The position numbers were made by a program, and so were the translations under genes. A DNA stretch of 64,000 bases from Corynebacterium maris DSM 45190 (lineage in GTDB: Bacteria > Actinomycetota > Actinomycetes > Mycobacteriales > Mycobacteriaceae): the NCBI RefSeq assembly GCF_000442645.1, contig NC_021915.1, positions 372,001-436,000 on the forward strand, written 5' to 3'. The notes under the pieces were generated by a model. The model was not told the origin of the DNA and did not search any database. It saw only the letters and a program-made list of their open reading frames with translations. The first letter of the stretch is position 1. The number at the start of each line of letters is the position of its first letter. This document shows positions 1 through 7,701 of the stretch, piece by piece.

Positions 1-91
1 GCAGGGCGTCGGGATCGGTCATGAGCCCGGCCAATTCCGCCATGGCGGTGTTGACCTGGCTCACGGCGGCGGCGAATTTCTCTTCGATCAT
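1..91 (-). CDS. N-terminal fragment of an unidentified protein (cut by window edge)
   Basis: An open frame on the minus strand starts at an ATG at 91 and runs off the left edge. Thirty residues are visible, beginning MIEEKFAAAVSQVN and continuing with an Ala/Leu-rich amphipathic stretch ending in LMTDPDAL. Codon choice is like the neighbouring genes. No good ribosome-binding site precedes the ATG, so the start is tentative. The fragment is too short to assign a family; such N-termini occur in DUF222/HNH proteins, but that is only a guess. Confidence 0.4.
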   Translation of the reverse strand, partial: MIEEKFAAAVSQVNTAMAELAGLMTDPDAL

Positions 92-144
92 GGGCCCGAG
101 ATTAAAAGGCCAGCGCAACGGCACACGGACGAACGCACCGCTGC

Positions 145-170
145 TTGTGGATAACCTGAGTCATCCACAA
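145..170. other. Inverted repeat containing a DnaA-box-like 9-mer
   Basis: TTGTGGAT (145-152) and ATCCACAA (163-170) form perfect 8-bp arms around a 10-base spacer. The left arm extended to 154 reads TTATCCACAA on the minus strand, which matches the bacterial DnaA-box consensus. It lies just past the stop codon of the downstream-reading membrane protein gene, so a terminator or attenuator hairpin is equally possible. A single box does not make an origin. Confidence 0.35.
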
Positions 171-171
171 T

Positions 172-1395
172 TTACGCTGTGGCCGGGACTTTCGATCGCC
201 GCAGCGCCGCCACATGCACTAGGCCCCCGGCCGCAGGTCCCACGATCAGCGCCGCGCCGACCCCGATTTCCAGCGGCAGGGGAGTCAGCAGCACCCCGAA
301 GGCGACCAGCGTGGCGGTCACCCAGCCGGCGACGTAGAAGGCGTGGCGCTCCCGGGCGAGTGCCGCTGCCCCGGTGATCATCAGTGAACCAGTCCACGCG
401 GAGGCGAACGTCAGCGCCGCCAGGACCCAGCCGGTGACTTCGAAACCTTCGGGCAGGAAGGTGACCATAAACCAGGGGCCGATGAGCCAGGCCGCGGCGG
501 CCCCGACCAGCCCGACGCCGAGGACCAACGCCAAGGGCGCCCCCAGTGATTTCAGGGCCGAGTCGCTGACAAAACGCACGATCAGCGCCGACTGAAAACG
601 CTGCAGGGGCACCAGGATGGGGGCGCGGGTGAGCATGATCGCGAACATCAGCGCGGACACACTCACTCCCGTGAGCGTCGTCGGGTTCTGGGAGGTGGCC
701 TGCAGCAGGACTGGGAATCCGGTGATCAACGTCGCGGAGGCGCCGGAGGCCAGCATCGCGGAGCCGACCCGGCGGACGTAGACGGCCATGGACACATCCA
801 GCGGCGCCCGCACCGCCCGGCGCGCGGCAGTCGAAGACCCCAGGATGACCAGCCATGTCACCGAGCCGATGACCGTGACCACGTAAAACCCGGTCAGCCC
901 CCAGCCCAACGCCCAGGCCCCGGCAGAAAGCACGAGTCGTATTCCGGAGTCGATGGCCATGAGCCACGCGTATTGCGGCCAGAGCTTCAGCCCCGACAGC
1001 AGTCCGGAGAGCACCGCCTGGAAGGCGTAGGACAGCAGCCCGATCGCCATGAGGGCGGTAGCCCCGGAGCCTTCGGAGACCAGCAGGGGCATCCACGCCC
1101 AGGCGCTCACCGCGATCAGTAGAAACACGGCGCCGCCGACGATGGCCGCCAGCCGCCAGGGGCGTGCGGACCCGGGCGCCACCGACGTCTCGGTGACAGA
1201 ACGCTCCCGGGCGGCGGAACTGGCGCGGGTGGTCTCATGCGTCAGGCCGTCGATGAGCCCGGCCAGGGCGAAGAACAACCCCCAGTAGGCCTGGAATTGG
1301 TCGTAGCGCGACTCGCCCAAGGCCCACGACGCGACGAAGAGGACGACGAAGCCGGAGAGGGCGGCGAAGACCGTCGCCAGGCTCAGTGCTCTCAC
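172..1395 (-). CDS. Polytopic membrane protein, flippase/MATE-like
   Basis: A protein of 407 residues made almost entirely of hydrophobic segments, about twelve, separated by short charged loops. It resembles the polysaccharide-biosynthesis/MATE-like membrane proteins of corynebacteria, but no motif fixes a substrate. I chose the GTG at 1395 (VRALSLATVF) because it overlaps the stop of the upstream M1 peptidase as GTGA, a typical translational-coupling junction; a longer reading would overlap that gene further. The pair is therefore probably co-transcribed. An envelope lipid or polysaccharide flippase role is inference. Confidence 0.6.
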   Translation of the reverse strand: MRALSLATVFAALSGFVVLFVASWALGESRYDQFQAYWGLFFALAGLIDGLTHETTRASSAARERSVTETSVAPGSARPWRLAAIVGGAVFLLIAVSAWAWMPLLVSEGSGATALMAIGLLSYAFQAVLSGLLSGLKLWPQYAWLMAIDSGIRLVLSAGAWALGWGLTGFYVVTVIGSVTWLVILGSSTAARRAVRAPLDVSMAVYVRRVGSAMLASGASATLITGFPVLLQATSQNPTTLTGVSVSALMFAIMLTRAPILVPLQRFQSALIVRFVSDSALKSLGAPLALVLGVGLVGAAAAWLIGPWFMVTFLPEGFEVTGWVLAALTFASAWTGSLMITGAAALARERHAFYVAGWVTATLVAFGVLLTPLPLEIGVGAALIVGPAAGGLVHVAALRRSKVPATA

Positions 1396-2678
1396 TGGGG
1401 GCACTCCGGCAGCGCGGGCTGGTGCAGCCAGGCGTCCCACACGGCGTCGACGTCGCCGAGCTCGGCGCGCAGGTCGGCCGGTTCGACGAGGCTGTGGCGC
1501 CCGGCGGTGACGTAGCGGCGCACCGCGGCGAAGAAGGCGTCGTCGCCGAGGGAGACCCGTAGCGCGTGCAGGGTGATGGCCCCGCGCTTGTACACGCGGT
1601 CGTCGAACATGTCCTTCGGGCCGGGATCGCCGATGACGATGTCCTGCGGCTTCTTCACCAAACCCTCGTAATGCTCGCGCACACTGTCAGCGACGGGGAT
1701 CCCGTGGGCGTGTTCGGCCCACAGCCACTCGCAGTAGCAGGCGAAACCCTCGTTGAGCCAGATGTCGCTCCAGCGCTTGAGTCCTAAGGAGTTTCCGAAC
1801 CATTGGTGGGCGACTTCGTGGGCGAGCAGGCGTTCCCATTCGGGGTCGAGGTGGTTGACCCCGAACGTCGATAAGCCGTGGGCCTCGAGCGGGATCTCGA
1901 GCTCGTCTTCGGTGATGACGACGCCGTAGGACTTGTAGGGGTAGTCGCCGAAGGTGGTCTCGAAGAGATCGAGCATCTCCTCTTGCCGGGCAAACGCCCG
2001 GCGCACCTCCGCTTCCAGCTCCGGCGGGGCCCAGGCGTGGGTGCGCGCGCCGAGCTCAAAGCGCTGGTAGTCGCCCGTCTGCACGGTCATGAGGTAGCTG
2101 GCCACCGGCAATTCGGCCTGGTAGTGCCAGGTCGTCGCTGAGCCGCGGGCCACGCGCCCCAGCAATTCGCCGTTGACCACCACGTAATACGGGTCGTCGG
2201 CGGTGACGCGCACGTCGTAGGTGGACTTGCGGGAAGGGGTGTCGTCGCAGGGGAACCACGTGGCCGCGCCGTTGGGCTGGGAGGCCACCAGCGAGCCGTC
2301 GGTGAGTTCCTCCCAGCCGATCTCGCCCCAGGCGGTCCGTCGCGGGCCAGGGTTGCCGCCGTAGCGGACCTCGAGGGTGAACTCCGTGCCGGCGGGGACG
2401 GTCTCGGCGAAGGTGAGGCGCAGCTTGTGGCCCGAGTGCTTGAAACGCGCCACACGTGCCGACGCCTTCACCCTGCGCACGCTGAGCCGGCCCGTCAGAT
2501 CCAGTGTTATCGCCGACAGGTCGTCCTCGGCGACGACGTGCAACGTCGCGGTGCCCTCCAGCCGGTTCGGCCGGACCCGGTAGGTCAGGTCCAGCCCGTA
2601 GTGCCGGACGTGGAATCCCAAGTTGAAGTCGACGCCGGTATACGCGTCGCGGGTCTCGGAGGGCGTGTGGTTCGTCAT
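1392..2678 (-). CDS. M1 family metallopeptidase (aminopeptidase-like)
   Basis: 428 residues. The zinc site is complete: HEVAH at about residues 287-291, followed by WLNEGFACYCEW, giving the third ligand Glu310. This is the gluzincin signature of M1 peptidases. The N-terminal half has the beta-rich fold of M1 proteins. The usual GAMEN exopeptidase motif is replaced by a sequence around EAHGLSTFG (265-273). The length is about half that of classical PepN, so this is one of the short actinobacterial M1 proteins, and the substrate is unknown. No signal peptide is seen, so it is probably cytoplasmic. It overlaps the next minus-strand gene by 4 bp. Confidence 0.85.
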   Translation of the reverse strand: MTNHTPSETRDAYTGVDFNLGFHVRHYGLDLTYRVRPNRLEGTATLHVVAEDDLSAITLDLTGRLSVRRVKASARVARFKHSGHKLRLTFAETVPAGTEFTLEVRYGGNPGPRRTAWGEIGWEELTDGSLVASQPNGAATWFPCDDTPSRKSTYDVRVTADDPYYVVVNGELLGRVARGSATTWHYQAELPVASYLMTVQTGDYQRFELGARTHAWAPPELEAEVRRAFARQEEMLDLFETTFGDYPYKSYGVVITEDELEIPLEAHGLSTFGVNHLDPEWERLLAHEVAHQWFGNSLGLKRWSDIWLNEGFACYCEWLWAEHAHGIPVADSVREHYEGLVKKPQDIVIGDPGPKDMFDDRVYKRGAITLHALRVSLGDDAFFAAVRRYVTAGRHSLVEPADLRAELGDVDAVWDAWLHQPALPECPQ

Positions 2679-2711
2679 GATGCGCCTATGTTACTCGGGC
2701 GCCGCGCGCTG

Positions 2712-4685
2712 CTATCCCAGCCGGTCGGTCAGCCAGGAATAGATCAACGACTCCACGCGGGCGACCTGGTCGTTGTCGGCGGCCCCGGCGTGCCCGCCGG
2801 CGGTGTTCTCGAAGTAGTCCACCGGTTGACCGGCCGCGCTCAGTGCATGCGCGAAGAGGCGGGCGTGCGCGGGGTGGACGCGGTCGTCGCGGGTGGAGGT
2901 GGTCACCAACGCCGGCGGGTACTCCGTCTCCGGGGACACGTTGTGCAGCGGTGACCAAGACTCGATGGCGGCGCGTTCGGCCGGATCGTCCGGGTTGCCG
3001 TACTCCGCCATCCACGACGCTCCGGCCGACCAGGTGTGATAGCGCAGCATGTCCGTCAACGGCACCTGAATCACCGCCGCACCCAGGCGCTGCGGGTACT
3101 GCGTCAACGCCCCCGACGTCAGCAGCCCGCCGTTGGACCCGCCCCGGATCCCGATCTGCTGGGGCTCGGCGTACCCGCGCTCGACGACGTCCGCCAGCAC
3201 CGCCTCGTGGTCCTGCCACACCTTGTGCCGGTTCGTCTTGACCACCTGCGAGTGCCACTCCGGCCCGAACTCCCCGCCGCCGCGCAGGTTCGGCTGGACG
3301 AAGAAGTTGCCGCGCTCCAGCCACGCCAGGCCGCGCACGGCGGAATACCCGGGCGTCAGCGAGACCTCGAAACCGCCGTAGCCGCCCACCAGCGTCGGGC
3401 GCGTGCCGCGGGAGAAGTCGCCGGTGATGAAGTACGGCAGCTGCGTGCCGTCGGCCGAGGTCACCCAGTGCTGGCGTGTCTCCAGGCCGGTGGCGTCGAA
3501 CTGTGCGGGCGCCTTCTTCACGGCGGTCAGGACGAAGCCGTCCCAGCGGTACAGCGTCGCCGGTTCGGTGAACGACGACGCGGAGACCCACACCTCGTCG
3601 CCGTAAAAAGCGTTGGTGGCCACCACCGAGGCGGTCACCAGCTCCGGCAGCTCCAGCCGGATCGCCTCGCCGCCGGCAAACGGGTGCAGGGCGATGGAGG
3701 TGGCGACGTCGTCAAGCACCGTGACCACCAGATAGTTCTCCGTGACCGACAACGCCTGCAGCGAGGTGCGCGGCGTCGGGGAGAACACGACCTCCACGTC
3801 GCGGGAACCGGCCACGAACTCCGCCAGCGCGATCTTGCCCAGCCCGCCCGCCGGCACCCCGGCGAACTCCGTGCGCGGGTTCAGCAGCAGCCAGTCGCCG
3901 TGAATCATGGACTCGCAGTCCTCGGGGATCTCCAGCGGCTGCAGCTTCCCGCCGACGTCCACGGACACGCGCGCGTGATAGAAATCCAGGGCTCGGGTCA
4001 TCACCGTGTGCCCGCCGACCGGCTCATAGCCCGCGGCCAGCAGCACGTCCTCGTGCTCACCGGTGGCCAGCACCTCCGCCTCGGCGACATCCTCTCCGCG
4101 GCGCCACAACCGCGCCTGCAGCGGATAGCCCGAACTGGTCAACGACCCCTCGCCGGTGTCCGTGCCCACCAACAACGTGTCCGCATCCAACCAGGACACG
4201 TTCGACTTCGCCTCCGGCAAGGTAAACGGCCGCTCCTCGACGAACGTCGCCGCCTGCATGTCGAACTCCCGGATGACCACCGCATCCGCCCCGCCGCGCG
4301 AGAGCCGCACCAACGCCAGGTCATACTCCGGGGCACGCACCGACGCGCCCTTCCACACCCAGTCCTCGTCCTCCTCGGCGGCGAGCTTGTCGACGTCCAC
4401 GAGCACCTCCCACTCCGGGGACGGCGTCAGATACGACTCCAGCGTCGTGCGACGCCACAGGCCCCGCGGGTGCTCGCCGTCGCGCCAGAAGTTGTACAGG
4501 TGCTCGCCGCGCCGGGTGACGTACGGGATGCGGTCGTCGGTGTCCAGCACCTCGCGCAGCCGAGCCCGCAGTTCCTCGCGCGGGTGGGCGGCCTCGGTGG
4601 CGTCGGACCAGTTCTCCGCCCAAGCCAACGCGGCGGGCGAGTCGATGGGCTCTAGTTCTGTGGGGTCAATGTCGTGGTAGCTCAT
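2712..4685 (-). CDS. Prolyl oligopeptidase family (S9A) serine peptidase
   Basis: 657 residues. The N-terminal two-thirds look like a beta-propeller, and the C-terminal third is an alpha/beta hydrolase. The nucleophile elbow GGSNGG (in GIRGGSNGGLL, near residue 520) is the S9 hallmark. A downstream Asp in STRDDRVHP and a C-terminal His in GGHAG complete a plausible triad. No signal peptide is visible, in keeping with a cytoplasmic oligopeptidase. It lies 33 bp upstream of the M1 peptidase on the same strand, so the two peptidases may share a transcript. Confidence 0.85.
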   Translation of the reverse strand: MSYHDIDPTELEPIDSPAALAWAENWSDATEAAHPREELRARLREVLDTDDRIPYVTRRGEHLYNFWRDGEHPRGLWRRTTLESYLTPSPEWEVLVDVDKLAAEEDEDWVWKGASVRAPEYDLALVRLSRGGADAVVIREFDMQAATFVEERPFTLPEAKSNVSWLDADTLLVGTDTGEGSLTSSGYPLQARLWRRGEDVAEAEVLATGEHEDVLLAAGYEPVGGHTVMTRALDFYHARVSVDVGGKLQPLEIPEDCESMIHGDWLLLNPRTEFAGVPAGGLGKIALAEFVAGSRDVEVVFSPTPRTSLQALSVTENYLVVTVLDDVATSIALHPFAGGEAIRLELPELVTASVVATNAFYGDEVWVSASSFTEPATLYRWDGFVLTAVKKAPAQFDATGLETRQHWVTSADGTQLPYFITGDFSRGTRPTLVGGYGGFEVSLTPGYSAVRGLAWLERGNFFVQPNLRGGGEFGPEWHSQVVKTNRHKVWQDHEAVLADVVERGYAEPQQIGIRGGSNGGLLTSGALTQYPQRLGAAVIQVPLTDMLRYHTWSAGASWMAEYGNPDDPAERAAIESWSPLHNVSPETEYPPALVTTSTRDDRVHPAHARLFAHALSAAGQPVDYFENTAGGHAGAADNDQVARVESLIYSWLTDRLG

Positions 4686-4713
4686 ATGCCGTCTAAGTCT
4701 AGAGACAGCACGA

Positions 4714-4743
4714 CGCCCCGCGTTCAGTGGTGAACGCGGGGCG
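4714..4743. terminator. Strong hairpin between mycolyltransferase and S9 peptidase genes
   Basis: A perfect 13-bp stem, CGCCCCGCGTTCA (4714-4726) with TGAACGCGGGGCG (4731-4743), closes a GTGG loop. It sits just downstream of the stop of the minus-strand mycolyltransferase gene. There is no clear T-run on the minus strand, so termination may be imperfect. Confidence 0.65.
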
Positions 4744-4760
4744 GGTGGGGGAGCGGGTTA

Positions 4761-5939
4761 CTATGCTAGGCCGAAGGCTGGGGCGAAGGTCACGAACCAG
4801 GAGTCCTCCAGGTCCGCGCGCCAATACGGCCAGGAGTGGGTGCCCTGGTTGCGGAACTCGAAGTGCGCCGGAATGCCCTCGGAATCGAGCTTGGCCTTCA
4901 GGTCGTGGGTGCACTTGTTGGTGAATGCCTCGATGACGCCGCCCTCACCCTGCAGGATGGCAGTGTTCAGCGCGGACACGGTGAGCGCTTCTGCGTAATC
5001 CAGCCCGAATTCCTCGACGGCGGTCTGGTGCAGGAAGCTCTGCTGGTCCTCGCGTCCGGCCAGGCCGGTGGCGTTGGAGACGTAGATCTCCGTGCCGCGC
5101 AGGTGCTCGGCCTGAACGAGGGCGTCGTTGTAGCGGGCGTGGTCGCTGCCCACCGGGCCGGCGATGTCGGTGAAGGTGACGCCGCCGCGCTCGGCGGCCA
5201 GGTTCTGGCCCAGGTGAGAGATCGGAGTGGAGGTCGCCGCGCAGCCGGAGAAGGAACCGACGGCGTCGTAGAAGCCCGGATTGTGCTCGGCCATCAACAG
5301 CGAAGAGGTCGCCGACATGGAGAAGCCGATGACGCCGCGGTCGTTGTTGGCGTTCAGTTCTTTTTCGATCGGGCCGGGCAGTTCCTGCGTGACGAAGGTC
5401 TCCCACATCTGCGGGCCGCTCAGGTAGTAGTTGCCGGTCGGGCTCTGGTTGGCCCAGTCCATGTAGTAGCTGAAGGCGCCGGCCATCGGAATGACCACGT
5501 TGACGCCCTTGCCGGAGTAGAAGTCCACCGTCTCGGCGAGCACGATCCAGTCATTGTCCTGCTCCGCGCCTCCGGCGCCGTTGAGCAGGTAAATCGTCGG
5601 GGCCTTATCGAGGCGCTCGCCGGCCTCATTGGTGGCCGGGATCGTGGCGACCGGGATATCGACCTTCATCGACGGGGAGTACGCCACGTACTGCTCGACG
5701 CGCGGGTCGTCGGCGGTCTGGGAGATCCAGTCCGGGTTGGGGTTCCAGGACCAGTCGGGGTTCAGCTGGGTGACGTCGATGGGCGCGTCGGTGTAATGCT
5801 CGAGGGAGGCCGGGGCGACGCCGGCGGCGACCTCGGCGGTGGTGCGCTCTGCGGCCAGGGCCGGGGAGGCGAGGCCGAAGACCAGCGCGGAGCTGGCGGC
5901 GACGGCGGCGAGGACGCGGGGCAAACGGTGGGAAGTCAA
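4761..5939 (-). CDS. Secreted mycolyltransferase-type esterase (alpha/beta hydrolase)
   Basis: 392 residues. A Sec signal peptide (hydrophobic core about 8-25, AxA-like cleavage near 29) is followed by an antigen-85-type esterase domain. The nucleophile elbow is GFSMSA with Ser207, which corresponds to GLSMAA of antigen 85. The catalytic His is in GTHSWPYW (His368). Cys233 and Cys343 could form a disulfide. Proteins of this family transfer corynomycolates to trehalose, arabinogalactan or small porins outside the membrane. The start is a TTG at 5939 after a weak GAAAG, and this is the least certain part of the call. It lies 51 bp downstream of a close paralogue. Confidence 0.8.
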   Translation of the reverse strand: MTSHRLPRVLAAVAASSALVFGLASPALAAERTTAEVAAGVAPASLEHYTDAPIDVTQLNPDWSWNPNPDWISQTADDPRVEQYVAYSPSMKVDIPVATIPATNEAGERLDKAPTIYLLNGAGGAEQDNDWIVLAETVDFYSGKGVNVVIPMAGAFSYYMDWANQSPTGNYYLSGPQMWETFVTQELPGPIEKELNANNDRGVIGFSMSATSSLLMAEHNPGFYDAVGSFSGCAATSTPISHLGQNLAAERGGVTFTDIAGPVGSDHARYNDALVQAEHLRGTEIYVSNATGLAGREDQQSFLHQTAVEEFGLDYAEALTVSALNTAILQGEGGVIEAFTNKCTHDLKAKLDSEGIPAHFEFRNQGTHSWPYWRADLEDSWFVTFAPAFGLA

Positions 5940-5990
5940 AAAATCAGTCTTTCACGTGAATCGATGAAATATGGATGCTGGCGGGGGAGT

Positions 5991-7118
5991 TTACTCCGCG
6001 CTGAAGAAGGCGTTCTCGAAGGTCGGCCAGGACGCGGAGATGTCGTCGCGCCAGGTCGGCCACGAGTGGGTGCCCACGTTGCGGAAGTTGAAGTTCGCCG
6101 GGACGCCGTGGGCGTCCAGCTTGGCCTTCAGGTCGTGGGTGCATTTGTTGGTGAAGGCCTCGATGACGCCGCCTTCGACCTGCAGCACGGCGGAGTTCGC
6201 CAGGGCGGTGGCGAGGTCTGCGCCCCGTTCGGTGTAGTAACCGGCCATGTCGGTCTCCCCGGCGAGGCCGGAAGAGTTGGAGACGTAGATCTCGGTGCCC
6301 GTGTCGGCGAGCTTGCCGGCGTTGAGCAGGGCGTCGTTCTTGATCGAAGCCGGGGAGCCGGCCGGGCCGACCATCTGGTCCATGGTGCCGCCGCCGCGCT
6401 CGACGGTCAGGCCGTGGGCCATGTGGGCGACCGGGTCAGCCATGGCGTAGCAACCGGAGAAGGCGCCGACGGCGTCGTAGTAGCCCGGGTTGTTCTCGGC
6501 CATGAGTAGCGCGGAAGATGCGGACATGGAGAAGCCGATGATGCCGCGGTCGTTGCTGGCCTTCAGTTCAGCCTCGATCGGGCCCGGCAGCTCCTTGGTC
6601 AGGAAGGTCTCCCACATCTGCGGGCCGTTCAGGTAGTTGCCCTTGGGGGTATCAACCCAGTCCAGGTAATAGGAGAACGCGCCGGCCATGGGGATGACCA
6701 CGTTGACGCCCTTGCCGGAATAGAACTCGATGGTGCCTTCGTGGCCGTCCGTGCTCTTGTTGAGGGTCAACCAGTCGTTGTCCTGCTCCGCGCCGCCGGC
6801 GCCGTTGAGCAGGTAGATCGTCGGGGCGCCGGGGACGGGTTCGTCGGCCTCATCGGTGGCCGGGATGACGGCGACCGGGATCTGACGCTCCATGGACGTC
6901 GAGTACACCTCGTAGGTGTCGACGCGGTCATCGGCGGCGGCGATCTTGCCCCAAGCCTGACCGTTGGCCATCTCGGTCGGGTCGGCCGGGGTCGCCGTGC
7001 CCGTGGTGGCGTCCTCGACGACGTCAGACGGGGTGTCGGCGCCGGCGACCGGGGTCACGGCGCCGAAGGTCAGGGCGAGGGCTGCGGCCGGAACGGCCAG
7101 GGCACGGAGGAATTTCAT
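5991..7118 (-). CDS. Secreted mycolyltransferase-type esterase, paralogue
   Basis: 375 residues, clearly paralogous to the next minus-strand gene throughout: shared YLLNGAGGAEQDNDW, GFSMSA nucleophile region, NKCTHDLKAKLD and GTHSWP near the C-terminus. The signal peptide begins MKFLRALAVPAAAL and is probably cleaved after GAVTPVAGA. I chose the ATG at 7118 because AGGAAAG lies upstream and the signal peptide starts there; a longer frame would put hydrophilic residues before it. It is the first gene of the mycolyltransferase pair. A role in mycolylating envelope acceptors is inferred from the family. Confidence 0.82.
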   Translation of the reverse strand: MKFLRALAVPAAALALTFGAVTPVAGADTPSDVVEDATTGTATPADPTEMANGQAWGKIAAADDRVDTYEVYSTSMERQIPVAVIPATDEADEPVPGAPTIYLLNGAGGAEQDNDWLTLNKSTDGHEGTIEFYSGKGVNVVIPMAGAFSYYLDWVDTPKGNYLNGPQMWETFLTKELPGPIEAELKASNDRGIIGFSMSASSALLMAENNPGYYDAVGAFSGCYAMADPVAHMAHGLTVERGGGTMDQMVGPAGSPASIKNDALLNAGKLADTGTEIYVSNSSGLAGETDMAGYYTERGADLATALANSAVLQVEGGVIEAFTNKCTHDLKAKLDAHGVPANFNFRNVGTHSWPTWRDDISASWPTFENAFFSAE

Positions 7119-7179
7119 TGTCAGGCAGCTTTCCTGGTTATGGAGACGGCAGAGCATCCCGCCGCCAGTGAAATCACGG

Positions 7180-7206
7180 CGTTTTATCAGAGAGGTACGT
7201 TACCTC
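7180..7206 (-). promoter_or_regulatory. Candidate promoter and operator of the mycolyltransferase pair
   Basis: On the minus strand, TGATAAAAC (about 7181-7189) resembles a -10 region about 65 bp before the ATG at 7118. Directly upstream is the perfect palindrome GAGGTAcgtTACCTC (7192-7206), which would cover the -35 zone. Its placement suggests a repressor site. The regulator is unknown. Confidence 0.4.
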
Positions 7207-7364
7207 ACTGTTATCGCCTCCGCCATGGACGGCGTTACGGGCCGAGCCCGAGGGGACACGCCCCAAAGTAGCCGTGGGGCAGGTGGTGGGCAAGTGGCAG
7301 GCGTGTCATAATCGCAGGTCCTCAAGTTGCGGCTGCGTAACGGTTATGTAACGCTGCGAGCCTG

Positions 7365-7372
7365 TATACGAT
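7365..7372 (+). promoter_or_regulatory. Candidate -10 element of the small peptide gene
   Basis: TGTATACGAT (7363-7372) matches an extended -10 box about 70 bp before the ATG at 7441. It is preceded by repeated GTAAC motifs (in GCGTAACGGTTATGTAACGC at 7335-7354) that could bind a regulator. Confidence 0.4.
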
Positions 7373-7440
7373 CTTTGTTGTGCCCGGGCGTAACGCCCAC
7401 CGTCAAAAGCTCCCCGTCTTTTAACAGAAAGCAGTCACGC

Positions 7441-7551
7441 ATGTCCGTCATCGAACAGATCCAGCTCTTCATCAACAACATCCTGGGCGGTCTCATCCAC
7501 AACGGATCTTCCGCCATTTCGCAGACCTCGTCGGCGCTGGGCCTGTTCTAG
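7441..7551 (+). CDS. 36-residue peptide, candidate small mycomembrane (PorA/PorH-like) protein
   Basis: The ATG at 7441 follows AGAAAG and the frame ends at 7551, giving 36 residues. The peptide begins MSVIEQIQLFINNILGG, an amphipathic helix with no cleavable signal. Its second half is rich in Ser, Gly and Leu. Size, lack of signal peptide and amphipathicity match the tiny corynebacterial pore-forming or O-mycolylated proteins (PorA, PorH, ProtX); sequence identity to any one of them is not established here. It has its own promoter-like element and a strong terminator, as expected for an abundant product, and lies next to two mycolyltransferases. The Ser residues could be acylated (inference). 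Confidence 0.65.
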   Translation: MSVIEQIQLFINNILGGLIHNGSSAISQTSSALGLF

Positions 7552-7573
7552 GTTTCACGCCCGGAGGTAGCAC

Positions 7574-7598
7574 GGCCACCCGCTTGGGGTGGCCTTTT
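7574..7598 (+). terminator. Rho-independent terminator of the small peptide gene
   Basis: GGCCACCC (7574-7581) pairs perfectly with GGGTGGCC (7587-7594) around a 5-base loop and is followed directly by TTTT. It lies 22 bp after the peptide stop codon. Confidence 0.85.
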
Positions 7599-7701
7599 GC
7601 GCTTTCCGGGCCCAAAAAATGCCCCTGATTAAGGGGTGCGGGGGGCGCGGCGTCCGCGGGGGTAGGCGACATGAGTGCCGCTATTCCGTAGTCTTATAGG
7701 C

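Noticed and set aside
145..170. Replication origin suggested by a DnaA-box-like repeat
   Set aside because: Only one good box, no AT-rich element and no dnaA or dnaN nearby.
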